Source of the DNA: Gerris lacustris
Lineage: Eukaryota > Arthropoda > Insecta > Hemiptera > Gerridae
NCBI GenBank assembly: GCA_951217055.1
Contig: OX578284.1
Location: forward strand, 27,988,187 to 28,052,186
Direction of reading: 5' to 3'
Length of the DNA stretch: 64,000 nucleotides
Of this stretch, positions 35,434 to 47,400 are shown in pieces (position 1 is the stretch's first letter; the number at the start of each line of letters is the position of its first letter). The notes beneath the pieces were generated by a model, which searched no databases, was not told the origin of the DNA, and worked only from the letters and a program-made list of their open reading frames with translations. Made by a program: the position numbers and the translations under genes.

Positions 35434-36604
35434 TCAGTACGATCACATAGTTTCTATTGTCTTGGGTAAGCTCGGAAGCAAAGCTTTAAAAAACTTTGCT
35501 GTCGAGTGAAGCCTTAGGCCTTAAATAGTTAATATCCTTAATATTTTGTAATAGTACATTACGCGTCTAGTGCAGAAAGTAGCATTTTGCATGCGAGCAG
35601 GGAGTTTGCACCCGAGCAACAGCGAGGGTAGTAAATCCACACGAACAAAGCAAAATGCAGTTTTCGCACGAGTTGCGTACCTACGATTGTTGGATTTTAA
35701 TAATAAATACAGAAAAAAATATTTAATAAACTTCCTCCTTTGTAAGTTTGTATTTCTCTTTTGATAAAGATGACAATCATTCAATAGTTGTATTTTGTGC
35801 CGAATTAATTATGTCGAGAGGCGTATTATAATTATAATAGGTAATTATAATATATTATTATATTATATTAGGCGTTATAATGACATAAATAAATAATTTT
35901 TTTCACTAAAAACTCGATATAAACAGTTACTTTAATTAAACAAACAACAAATTAATAATAATAATAAATAAGATATGTATTTCCATTCCAACAAGCAAAC
36001 AATAAATTCCGAATTTTAATAATGAAAGATTCTAATTAGTTTTGTTAAATGTAAACAAACTCTCTAATCGTGCGTTAAGGTGAAGAATTCTTCTTTTTTA
36101 CCGCACTAGGGCGAAAAGAAAGAGGAATTATGCATTATGAAACGCGCATGCGCAATTAATAAAATTACGTAAAGAATCACTTTCTACGCATCTAAACAAA
36201 GGTGCAATGTTTATATTTCGTATCAATCGTAGATAAACATATTAAAAGTAGTCTGCAATTTATTGTGACACATACCTTTTTCGCGTTCTGTAACCTACTT
36301 AAATGGTAAGAGTGAAGGAGATTGGTTGGAATTAAAGTCCGTGGTTGTGGTTATACACACTTATACATTCTACAAGGCCACATAAAAAAACCTCTTCAAC
36401 TAATTAAATGATGTTATTCTTATTCAAACCATTATTACCTAACTTTGTTTTCTTCTTTCATTTCAAATCTGTCAAATTTGTTTAGGTTTAGGACTATGTT
36501 AAATTATCATTGACACACGTCTGGAGATTAAACGATCATCTGATCGTATTTTTTTATATATTGTGGTTGGACAATTATAGACTATTTTATTATTATTATT
36601 ATTA
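35434..36604. other. AT-rich stretch, no gene seen
   Basis: The 87- and 64-codon ORFs at 35521-35784 overlap on opposite strands across a GC-richer, palindrome-rich block (35560-35690) and show no domain. No other feature. Confidence 0.45.
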
Positions 36605-37150
36605 TTGCTTCCGAGCTTACCGAAGGTAACGGAATGTCTTCACTTTTAAGAACAAAAAAATTTGATGTCTCCGATTTTAAAAATTCCAAAACATACATTT
36701 TTTTCGGACATCAGGGAACATTTTTGATCTCGTGTCTGTTTGCCTGTCGGTCTGTGAGTCCGCGAATCCTGAAACGTGTGACGATAACTTGAGTAAATGT
36801 CGACCGATTTTGATGAAATTAGGTAGAAATGTTCATTTTATCAATGCTCACGACGAGTCCATTAGACACCGTTATCTGTCCAAGCGTTCACGCGTAACGC
36901 TCGCGTAAACGTGAACTTCAAATTTAAAATTAAAAATCAAACTTCATCTATTCAATGAGACAATCATTTTTTTCAAATACAATTTTTTAGAAAAATTATC
37001 AGCGACATCGCTATGAAGTGTTAAAGATCACTAAAACTATATTAATTGTTTTTGCACAATAAACAATATAACAATAATGTTAATGTTAATATAACAATAA
37101 AATACATGATAGTATGCGAGGAAGCTATGTGCCACACTAATTGGCTGTCT
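36605..37150 (-). repeat. Family A repeat copy (inverted)
   Basis: Reverse complement of 310-910: begins 'gcttccgagcttaccgaagg', contains 'gcgttcacgcgtaacgctcg' and ends 'gaggaagctatgtgccacac'. An AT-rich tract (36960-37080) replaces the middle section of the other copy. Confidence 0.6.
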
Positions 37151-37427
37151 ATTTTAATGGTTACTAGAGGGCTCTGCCCCCTACTCGCTTCGCTCGTCGA
37201 AAAGCAAATCCGCTGCCTTGAACCTTCGCACAATTTGACAGTTTGACATATTTGTTTGTTTACAAAACTTTTTTAATAATATTAATAGATTATTTTATTA
37301 ATATTATTATTATTTTGTGGTTAGCCGATTATTAGATTATTATTTTAAATTATACCACCAGTGAGTTTTTATTTAATTATGTATTCTATCATATGGTTTG
37401 ATTACCACAAAATATCGGTTAATACAA

Positions 37428-37430
<3 letters not shown>

Positions 37431-37475
<45 letters not shown>
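37431..37475. repeat. 45-bp T run
   Basis: An uninterrupted T homopolymer directly precedes a family A copy at 37496. It could be the poly(A) tail of a minus-strand retroelement, but no body is recognisable on that side. Confidence 0.9.
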
Positions 37476-37479
<4 letters not shown>

Positions 37480-37495
37480 GAATACAATTTAATTT

Positions 37496-37830
37496 GCGCA
37501 GATGATTTAAATTAATATGGGCCCAACTGTGGGCTACATTCGACAGACCATCCAAATTTCTTTAAAGGTTTATGTGTTAAGAAAAAAGACTTAGTGCGTA
37601 TGTGGAAGAAAGGCTTATGAGCGCAGAAGGTTGAAACTTAAAAATTCAACAATGGACTCATTATGACCCAACACCTAAAATTTATTAAAATCACCTAAAA
37701 ATTTATTAAAATCGAATAGTTTTTAAGATATTTAGACTCGCAAAATAAAATTGTAGACAAACGCGAGACAAAAAAATCCCTGTTATCTAAAATGAATTTT
37801 AGTCTTAAGATTTTATAGTGAAAAGCTTTC
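37496..37830 (+). repeat. Family A repeat copy
   Basis: 'gcgcagatgatttaaattaa' to 'gtgggctacattcgacagac', then a second 'gagcgcagaaggttgaaact' unit at 37620, then 'gagacaaaaaaatccctgtt'. Parallel to 34596-34880. Confidence 0.6.
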
Positions 37831-39854
37831 ATTTCCTTTGTTAAGGTCAGTAGCAATATTTGGTGTATGCTTTATTTAGTTTTGTGGTCTGGATGCCACT
37901 CAATAGCGGCGGAATGAACTCGTGGCATAATTTATTATTTGTTTAATGTTTAGTAATTATTTATTATGTGCCAATTGAGGATTCTGTATAATTACCTAAC
38001 TAATTGTGGTTTATTTTTTGGTTGCTATTTCAAGTAATAAAATAATAGTATGATTTTAGTAATTAATTTTTTATGCTTATATATTTTTTAAATCGTCACT
38101 ATCTAAGATATGTCTAATCCAACCTATTTAAAGTAGTAAATAGGTTATTCTGATCAAGAATAACCCAACCAATGGTATTAAACATATTAAAAATTTGGTG
38201 ATCTCGTCTAGAAATTTAAAATCAAATTATTTTGTTTGAATCTTTTCTCTGTAACGTTATTATTCTTAGATAGTTATGACTTTAGGTAATTAATGTGTCA
38301 GTTATATTTATTTGAGCTTATGAATCTAAAATTGCTCAACAGTGTTGATTTTTGAGAATGATCAATTAACTAGAAAGACTTAAAGAATATCATTACCTTT
38401 TCTTGTATAGAAAAATAATCATTCTTAAGATTTCTCTAAATGCATCCTTCGGTAAGCTCGGCAGCAGTATCGCATTTTATAAAATTTATTTATTATGAAG
38501 GTATTGGTTTTACTGTATTGCAGGTTGTGGTTTTTTATGCCGAATTAGACAAAAAGTACTTTTTCTCGATGAGAAAAAGAATAAATTTTTGATTGGGTTG
38601 TATATAAACTTGCACGTGTCGGCTACCTCTTGAGTTATCTCCATCCGCCGACTTAGACATTAAATAACAATTAAACTTAAATTTTAAAGTGACTTCTAAA
38701 AAATGCCAAGAGTAACAATAAATACCACTCAGGGCCGTAGTATCAGTGTAATAGCAAACTAAATTTTAAAGACTGCGCTCGGTGGCGCAGCTGTTGTATT
38801 GTTCTTTCTCTATCTTACCAAATAATTTTCTACAGCTAGATTTTAGTATTCCAGCTGGGTAAAGCTTGGATGTTTCAGCCACAGAAAAAACCTTCTACCA
38901 CTTTTTTTTCTCGATCTCAATTTTCTGGTGCTCGTCTGAAGCCAAGGCCTGTTGTATCATGCATGTTGAATGGGATAGGTCTGAAATTCTACGTGTGTAA
39001 GGATAAGTCCTCTGTTAGTAGTTGAGTTCGGACAAGTAAATAATTTCTAGGAGGACGGGGCGTGTTAGTGGTCTGTAGCCGGTGGTCCGTCCTCTGCCGA
39101 AACACCGGCTTTGGATGGTTCATGGAGATAAAGCTGGGGAGGAGAGAGGTTACCATCTGCACTATATCTCGCCCCCCTCCCCCCTCCCCCATTCCCCTTG
39201 GTCTCTCGCGTTTCCCCAGCACTGCCGGTGGAAATTCTGAAATCAGAATTGCAAATCTAGGTCCCCGCCGGTCCACCTCCGTCCCTCCCGAAAACGGGAA
39301 GAGCCGCTAACTGCGTGAAAATCCATTGTCAAACCACTTAACTAAAGCCCTGGATCCCTTCCTAGCCCCCTCCCGCCCTTATACTCTGGAATTTCCTAAT
39401 CAATCCAAAACGTCAAACACCCCTTTACAACCCCGTCCGATCCGGCCAATCCCCAAACCACCTCGCGAAAATTCGAACGTTGAATCAAATTTCGAGAGTT
39501 GATGAAGTGATGAAAATCGAATTTTCCCTTGTCTAATCAGGAGCGTTTAACGTCTCGGTTAATATTGGAAATTAATAACTCGTCGCTTTTGGGCTAAATA
39601 ACCTTTACAAAATACTGTCTCTACTGCTTAGTCATGTTATTTAGTTCGGAAAACGAAGAATACCGAGAAATACATTTTTTTTTATCTCGTCTAGGAAGTA
39701 CTAATATCAGGAATGCTATATCCTTTTAACAACACATTTTGTATGATATCTAATTCTGCCGTTAAAAGTTCTGGTCATTTTCATCCGATATTATTTTTCT
39801 TTAATTCACCTCAAACTCATTTCACCTCAAATATTTATATAAAAATATTTAAAA
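37831..39854. other. Non-coding stretch with a GC-rich patch
   Basis: AT-rich until about 38980. From there to ~39480 the sequence is clearly GC-rich, with C runs, CpG and many CCG/CGG words, unlike its surroundings. ORFs at 38989-39276 (minus) and 39062-39310 (plus) overlap each other and show no domain. A host promoter, exon or other conserved element is possible, but nothing decides it. Confidence 0.4.
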
Positions 39855-40154
39855 ACTGACTAAAATCAAGCTAGAATTTTGTGAACAAGTTATTCTTTTG
39901 GTGCCTTTTAAGAATATAATAATATTTGGTCGACTAAGTTCGTCTGCAGGACATAGCTTGGCCATAAGCTGTTAACAAAACATACCGGTGGAAAGCAGCC
40001 ATCATTTTAGTTAGTAGACCAAAAATCAAGTTGATGTTAGTTTGTCAGTAATCAATCACATTGACCGCCAAAAAGGATGGGTATTTCCGCTCTGTATTTC
40101 TTAACGAACTTACCCGACGCAACATTTTCTTAAAGAGCCCCAAAAGATTAACTT

Positions 40155-40158
40155 ATAC
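40155..40158. repeat. Gypsy target-site duplication, left (ATAC)
   Basis: ATAC directly precedes the 5' LTR and directly follows the 3' LTR (49161-49164). Four bp is normal for Ty3/gypsy integrases. Confidence 0.85.
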
Positions 40159-41554
40159 TGTAACAATTTATTATATTTTATAACCCTCTATATTTAAAAT
40201 TCGCGGCAGGAATTTTGTGAGGGTTCAATGTTTTAAGGGGGGCTGAGGGTTTTCTTTTATAGAAACAACTTTTTATTTCATTAATAGGTCAGTTTATTTT
40301 ATTTTTAGTTTCAGTTAGGAACAACTTTTATTTTATTGATTATTTATAGGCTAGAAGGTAAATGTAGTTAAAGTTTCATTTTCGTTTCTTTTTCCTTTTC
40401 TTGGGAGTTCTGTCTGGGAGAACTGAAGAAGGGAAGGTTACAGTTGGTCAGGTTAGGTCATCGAGTGTGTTAGCCTCATGTCCTGATAGTGAAGTGATTA
40501 ATAAGTTGGTAGTCTAACCAGTTTTCACATTGAATGTGGATTATTAGAGTACAGTCACGTCGTTGGATTGAGGAGAACAGTATTTTCTTCCTGAGTACTC
40601 CAAGGTTTGGTTTGACAGCCGTCTAGACCGGCGCGGCGTCCACGTACAGACGCACGCCATTGAAACTTCTTAAGGAAGTACAGTTGTAAAATAAGTCATC
40701 ACCACCAGACCTGCAAACTTCATCGGACAAGGTTGGCCAATTCCTTTTTATTTCCTCTCCCAACACCCCAAAATATACTAGACGGGAAATTCAAGAAGGG
40801 CTGGATCTCACTTCCTCCCCCCTCGAGACTTCTCCCCTCCTGGACACACCATAGAATCATTTTCTTTTTTCTTTCACGTATAAATTTTTCTTAAAAGTAA
40901 TTATTATTTTCTGTTATCATTTTCTTTTGTATTATTTTGGGCCTGCGTCAAAATCAGTCGAGTGGACGACCACTCTTAGGAGAATATGTGATGGGGCCCC
41001 AAGGTACCTTACAATTACTTATTATGTACATTGCATTACAAAACCAGCATCTACCTAATTTGTCTCACGAATTTTACAACTTTCTAATAATTATTCTGAG
41101 CTGGTAAGTAAGTTTTTTTGGGCCGATCAGCATACCGCTGTTCATTGTCAATACTTACCTTATAAGTACATATTTCTTTAATATAAATTTAATTCTTTAA
41201 ATTACAGTTGTACTCTGGTACGTTCTTTACCTCTTTTCTAAATTTAACTTTCTGGCTACTAGATGCCATCATTGTGTTGTCACAAGTTATTTTGTCTGGT
41301 GTCGTCTAGTTCCATTTCTTCCTCTACTGGTTTTCCCTGTTCCCCAGTTTCCTCTCTTTCCTTCCTTCCTTTGTGGCCGTCTTAAAATATACAGGTGTTA
41401 CGTCTGTCTTATTTCTTTCTTCCTCCCCTTCCTTTCTTTTAATTTTTTCAGAACAGGGTGGCGCCTATTCTATTCATCACTACTCCGACCCGTACCGTCT
41501 GAGTTGGGCATTTCTTTATTTTTTTATTTGTAATAATCGCAATAGAGCATTACA
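40159..41554 (+). repeat. Gypsy 5' LTR
   Basis: 1396 bp, TGTAACAATTT...GCATTACA. Unusually long for a gypsy LTR. The same small ORF (MAVLKYTGV...) is present in both LTRs at 41373 and 48979, which only reflects LTR identity. Confidence 0.95.
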
Positions 41555-42939
41555 TAAACTTGCGCCCAGAGCGTGGGGCTCGAAAGGTTTGTATTTCTAT
41601 GTCAAATTTTTGTAGGAAATTAGGTAGGAATTGTAGGTCCTATAGGTAGGTTTCAGTTTGATGATACCTTCAGTTATCACCAGAATTAGTTTATTTATTC
41701 AATATTTAACATTCAGAACTCAGTATTACAATAGAAATATATTTTCAATCATCATTACTTACAGTTTCAATAAAGTTATCCATCAAATTATAAAATCTTT
41801 TCATGTTAATCAAATCTTTTAATTTTAATCACATCTTTTCTAATCTTCATTTACCTATATCAAATTCAATCACACATTTTATGATTTTCTTTTTATTTTA
41901 TGTTCTTCTCACTGGTAGAATCACTTTATCTGGTTTTTATGGTAATATTAATAACAAATTCCAGAGGAAAGATATTGTTTTATTTTAATTATTTAAAGAA
42001 TCACAGTTTAAAGACACTTTTAGTTTGTTTACGTTTTAAAACTATACAGATAAGAGCCCTGGCCATTCTTCTTTATCTTCGAGTCAGTGGTGCAAAGGTC
42101 AGGTGGGTGAAGCAGATTATTAATTTCTTAATAGAGATTTACAAATCAGGCAGCCCCTTCTCCATTCTCCCCGGGAGGTTTGAATTTTTATCTTCTCACA
42201 AGATTTAATTTTCTTTTCTTCAAAATTTTATTTTATACGTTTATCATTGGTGACTTCTGGAAAAGTTTTAGGTTTAATTTACTTATAAGCTTTAGATTTA
42301 AATTTGTTTGGGCGAATCCTTTTGTTTGCTTGAGTGGAGTGCATCAATTAGAGTTAGGATTTTTATTTTTAAGGCCGGCCGTAATATTAAGACACCGTAA
42401 TTATAAGATAATTTTAGGGGTCCAAATCAGTCATTCTAGTTAGAACAAATCTTTTTTAAGATAAAATTCTTTATTTATTTTAATACATATATTTATTACA
42501 TTATACTTATATTTATTTACATTCTATGTTTAGTAATGTATTACATAATATTATATAATTTTATTATTTAATTATTTTTTCCAATTTGTACATTGAACTG
42601 TTGTACTACTTATGTTATTTTTTCCTTTAATTTTATTATTTAAACTTTGCTGGGACGGATCCAAACTTAGATTTATGAACTGTAATTTTAAGAGTTTAGG
42701 TTTAATGAATAGATTAGTTTTTTTCAGGAGTCATCTAGAACTTTTTCCCCGTTCGCTTTTTCAGCGCACAACAATTTTTTTGACTTTTATATTAACTTTG
42801 GACTTTTATTTTAATTTTGGATTTTATTTTATTTTGAATTTCATTTATTTTTTTAAATTCTATTATTAAATAATAGCTTCGTTTTTCCTTTTAATTTCAT
42901 TTAATTTTAAAACTTTATTTTTAATTTCATTTTGAGAAG
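41555..42939 (+). other. Gypsy leader with candidate primer-binding site
   Basis: Just after the LTR, 'ttgcgcccagagcgtggggc' (41561-41580) resembles the TGGCGCCC-type primer-binding sites of gypsy elements, with T for the second base of TGG. The rest is AT-rich non-coding; several 60-100 codon ORFs at 41803-42869 look incidental. A leader this long probably carries packaging signals. Confidence 0.5.
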
Positions 42940-44433
42940 ATGGATATTGATCGTTTGGAGAAGGACGAAATTGAGTATGAGTTAGAGGTGAGAGGAATTA
43001 GTGGGCTAAACACGGTTGAAGCGATGAGGTCATCATTAAGGACTCTCTTAAAAGTTGAGAAAGAGACCAAGATGTCCACCATCCCTGAATCCCCAGCGAA
43101 GAAGAGGGATCCCGAAGTCGAGCTAACCGTAATATCGGCAAAAATTGAAAATCTGGAAGAAAGGATAGCGAAGTTTTCTGGGGTCAAGGGTGACAACGAC
43201 CATAAGAAAATTTCGACTAAGTTCATCCATACCCATAACCGTATAACCAGATGTCCTATTCCGGAGGATTCTCCACTGCTAGTTAATAGGTCAACGATCC
43301 TGAAGAAACTCTTGGATCTTAGGGATCATTTTGATAGTAAACTGTCGTCTACGAGTCCAACGAGACAGGAGGGAGAGACTTCTGGTTTGGTTGTTGGTCA
43401 GGAAGGTTTATTTGATTCTTCTGGTGACGAAGGAGTAAGTGGAGCACAACGCCCTGAAACACCAAGTCTACCCTTCCCACGCGCAGGTCATAAGAAGAAA
43501 CATAACCTAACGGTTGAGGATCTACTTAAGAATTTACCCTGCCCTCCTAGCAGGAGAAAAGTCGTCCCTACTAAGGATTGGGGTATTAAGTTTTCAGGGG
43601 ATGGAAAAGGCAGATCCTTGCGTTCTTTCTTAGAGGAAGTTGAGTTTTATAGCACTGCGAGGAATGCGACTGAGGAAGATTTATGGCGTGGCGCTATTGA
43701 TTTATTCGAGGGACCGGCGCTCATGTGGTTCAAGTCGATTTGCCGAGACATTTCTTCGTGGTCGGAGCTCGTAGTTCTTCTTAAGGAAGAATACGAGGAT
43801 GATGATTACACGGTAGAATTGACCGCAGAAATGTTAAGAAGAACACAGGGCCTTGATGAGAAATTCGGTGACTATATAGCGGTCATGAAAACGTATTTTT
43901 CGAGGTTGGAGATGTCTGACGAGTCAAAATTAAAAATTTTATTTCGAAACATCTCACCTTACTTTTATGACCGCATAAGACAATTTGGAATTAATACGGT
44001 TGAAGATTTCGTCAAGACAGGCCGCCGCATTCAAGCCGACAAATCGCACATGGACAAATACAAGCCACCACCGTCATCAAAGAAAACCTTACTGGAGCCG
44101 AATTTAGCATATCAGGGATCTTCGACGTCAGCTTCCTACTTTCCAAAGGAGAATCGCGGAAGTAGAGTGAGTGAAGTGCGAGTATCGAGTCCAGAAGAAT
44201 GTAGGCCTAGTCAACGGTTGTCAAGTTCTGACTTTAAATCTAGTAAACGACCTCAGAATCGGACCGATAGACGAGGAAATAAATGTTTTAACTGTCAGGA
44301 GGAGGGTCACTATTTTTACCGATGCCCGAAGCTTGGATTTTGTGGAAGTTGCGGTAATCGAGATTTCAGCAGGAGACAATGCTCTCGTTGTCCACCTCTA
44401 AAATCGGGAAACGGCGACGGGAAGCGACAGTAA
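42940..44433 (+). CDS. gag: Gypsy Gag
   Basis: 497 codons. It should form the particle shell and package the RNA. The central block 'KDWGIKFSGDGKGRSLRSFL' (about residues 210-229), followed by 'FEGPALMWFKSI' (~256-267), is the gag core seen in many insect gypsy elements. A zinc knuckle CFNCQEEGHYFYRC at 449-462 fits CX2CX4HX4C and is followed by a second Cys-rich stretch. The N-terminal ~90 residues are charged. The stop lies 55 bp after the first ATG of the pol frame, and a GGGAAAC heptamer sits just before it. Confidence 0.9.
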   Translation: MDIDRLEKDEIEYELEVRGISGLNTVEAMRSSLRTLLKVEKETKMSTIPESPAKKRDPEVELTVISAKIENLEERIAKFSGVKGDNDHKKISTKFIHTHNRITRCPIPEDSPLLVNRSTILKKLLDLRDHFDSKLSSTSPTRQEGETSGLVVGQEGLFDSSGDEGVSGAQRPETPSLPFPRAGHKKKHNLTVEDLLKNLPCPPSRRKVVPTKDWGIKFSGDGKGRSLRSFLEEVEFYSTARNATEEDLWRGAIDLFEGPALMWFKSICRDISSWSELVVLLKEEYEDDDYTVELTAEMLRRTQGLDEKFGDYIAVMKTYFSRLEMSDESKLKILFRNISPYFYDRIRQFGINTVEDFVKTGRRIQADKSHMDKYKPPPSSKKTLLEPNLAYQGSSTSASYFPKENRGSRVSEVRVSSPEECRPSQRLSSSDFKSSKRPQNRTDRRGNKCFNCQEEGHYFYRCPKLGFCGSCGNRDFSRRQCSRCPPLKSGNGDGKRQ

Positions 44434-47400
44434 AGGGTCCTCTTCGCCTCCCCAAACATGTTCTCAAGACCCAAGAAAAGGAGAGAACCCAGTGGTTGGA
44501 TGTTGTACGCTCTTTTCTTTCGAGCGAACGCATTAGCGGATTAATAACGTCAACTACTGGAGATTCTCGTCCTTACATCGCAATATCTATTTTGGGTTAC
44601 CCTATGTTGGGACTTTTGGATTCAGGAGCATCCCGGACTTTAGTTGGTCAGCGTGGCTGGGATTGTTTACAAAAGTTAGGTTTAAAGCTGAACGATGCCT
44701 CCGGAATTCGGTGTTCTGTTGCTGACGGAAGATCGTGTGACATTTTAGGATGCGTCGACGTACCGATGGTGCTGGATAGCAAGCTTCGAGTTATTCCGAC
44801 ACTTGTCGTTCCATCCATCTCGAACGAACTTATTCTCGGTCTTGACTTTTGGCGGGAGATGAATATCATTCCGGATCTTGCTGAAAATATGTTCCAGTTC
44901 CGAGAAGATGTAGCAAGAGTTTCCGAGGTGTTGTTGTCTGAAGACCATCTTACTTTAGGACAGCGCGAACAACTTACGACGGTCACGAATGACTTCTTCA
45001 GTCGTATGGGAGAAAAACTGGGTTGTACAGGATTGGTGGAGCACGCCATTGATACCGGTGACGCTGCCCCAATCAAACAACGGTACTATCCGGTTTCCCC
45101 AAGCGTGCAGGCAAATATGAACGAGGAGCTTGACCGCATGCTGGAGCAAGGAGTGGTAGAGCCTTCCAACTCACCCTGGTCATCCCCAGTGGTGATGGTG
45201 TCCAAACCTGATGGCACGTATCGTTTCTGCGTTGATTTTCGGCGGATCAATTCAGTCACGAAAAAGGATGCCTACCCGCTTCCTTACGTGTCCCACATTC
45301 TTGATAGGTTGAAAGATGGAAAGTTTATCACCACTCTTGACATCAAGTCCGCTTTTTGGCAGATACCAGTGGAAGAGAAGTCTAGGGAAAAGACTGCATT
45401 TACGGTGCCAACACGTGGGCTTTTCCAATTCAAGAGGATGCCTTTTGGCTTACATAATAGTCCTGCAACCTGGCAAAGGCTAATTGACAGAGTGTTAGGA
45501 GCAGACATCGAGGTCTATGTTTTTGTGTACCTCGATGACATTATTGTGTGTACCCCTGACTTTGAGACTCATATTAGAGTGCTTCGTCTAATCTTCGAAA
45601 GACTTCTCAAAGCGGGGTTAACACTCAATAAAGAAAAATGTCGGTTTTGTTGTCAGCAGCTCAAATACCTTGGCTATGTTGTAGACTATTATGGTTTAAG
45701 AGTGGATCCAGAGAAGGTGAGCGCAGTTGTGGACTATCCTATACCCAAGACTCCGAAGCAGATGAGACGCTTCCTGGGAATGGCGTCTTGGTATAGACGA
45801 TTTGTTTCAGCGTTTAGCAGTATTGTGTCACCATTGACGGCCTTATTGAAGAAAGGAGCTAAATGGATTTGGTCTGAGGAGTGCCAAACGGCTTTTCGCA
45901 AATTAAAAGAAAGTTTAATAGAAGCACCGGTTCTAACATGCCCTGACTTCCAAAAACCTTTCTTTGTACAGACAGATGCCAGTGAGGTTGGGTTAGGAGC
46001 TATTTTGTCACAAGAGCATCCCGATGGTGAGCGGGTTATAGCTTTTGCGAGTCGCTCTCTCAATAAATTGGAACGGAAGTATTGTGCCACTGAACTCGAA
46101 GCTCTCGCAGTTCTGTGGGCAATTGAGAAGTTTCGAGCTTATTTAGAGGGACAGAGTTTCACGGTAGTTACAGACCACATGGCTTTGAAGTGGCTATTAA
46201 GTTTGAAAGAGCCCAAGGGTAGACTAGCTCGATGGATTTTACGGCTACAACAGTATGATTTTGAAGTCAAGCATAGACCCGGAAAGCTCAATACTGTTGC
46301 AGACGCTTTATCCAGAGCACCTGTGGCTGTTCTTAATCTCGACGATGAGGAGGAGATCACTGATACGTGGTACAACGGTATGTTGCAGAAGGTACAGGAT
46401 GAACCGGTTAAGTATCCCCTTTGGTGTGTGGAACAAGGGAAACTTTATGCGAATCGCTCACGGAGAAGAGGTTGTGCGGATGAGTCTTCATCTTGGAAAG
46501 TTGTCGTACCGAAGGATAAGCGGAAGGAAATCATAGCTGACAACCATGATTCTCCCCTCGCAGGTCATCTCGGTTCGTACAAAACAAAGATGAGACTTAT
46601 GCAACGTTATTATTGGCCCGGTATGGCTGCGGACATCAAATCGTATGTGAGGAAGTGTCGCGTTTGTTTAGCTACGAAGACCGAGCCAAAGAAGCCAGCT
46701 GGTCTGATGGGGGAACAACGTGATCCAGGAGCTCCATGGCGGATGATAAGCGGAGATTTAATGGGTCCATTCCCAAGATCATCCAACCAGAACGTTTACC
46801 TGCTTGTCATTGTGGATTGTTTCACAAAATATGCTATTTTACATCCGATGAGAAAAGCCGATGCTAAAGCAGTTGCGAGGTTTGTTGAAGAGCATGTCTT
46901 CATGATGTTTGGCGTACCTCAATACTTCATCGCTGATAACGGTCCACAATGGCGGGGTCGGGACTTCGTTGAGAAGATGGACCAATATAAGGTCCGCATA
47001 CTTTTTAATCCGCTGTACCACGCACAAAGCAATCCTACCGAACGATACAACAGGACCATCAAGACCATGATTTGTGCGTACGTTAAGGATAACCATAAGC
47101 ATTGGGATCGCTACCTTCCCCAGCTTGGTTTTGCCCTTCGTACCGCGGTGAATGAGACGACGGGATTTTCTCCGTCTTATTTAACCTTTGGACGTCCTTT
47201 ACATCCCAGCGGAGAGAGATTGCCAGGACAAGACGATCCTCTGATTGCTCCTCAGGATCCTACTGCAGAGCAAACCAATCGTCAAGTCAGTAAACTTCGT
47301 GACACCATTCAAACCGTACGAGATAATTTAAAAGTAGCCCATCTTAAGAATGCTCATTCTTACAATCTACGACGGCGTAATCTAGAGTTTTCGGTAGGTG

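Noticed and set aside
41373..41615. 80-codon ORF in the gypsy 5' LTR, repeated at 48979
   Set aside because: Its recurrence is due to LTR duplication; there is no sign of coding selection.
44648..45149. Antisense ORFs (up to 142 codons) in gypsy pol
   Set aside because: Shadows of the GC-richer pol reading frame.
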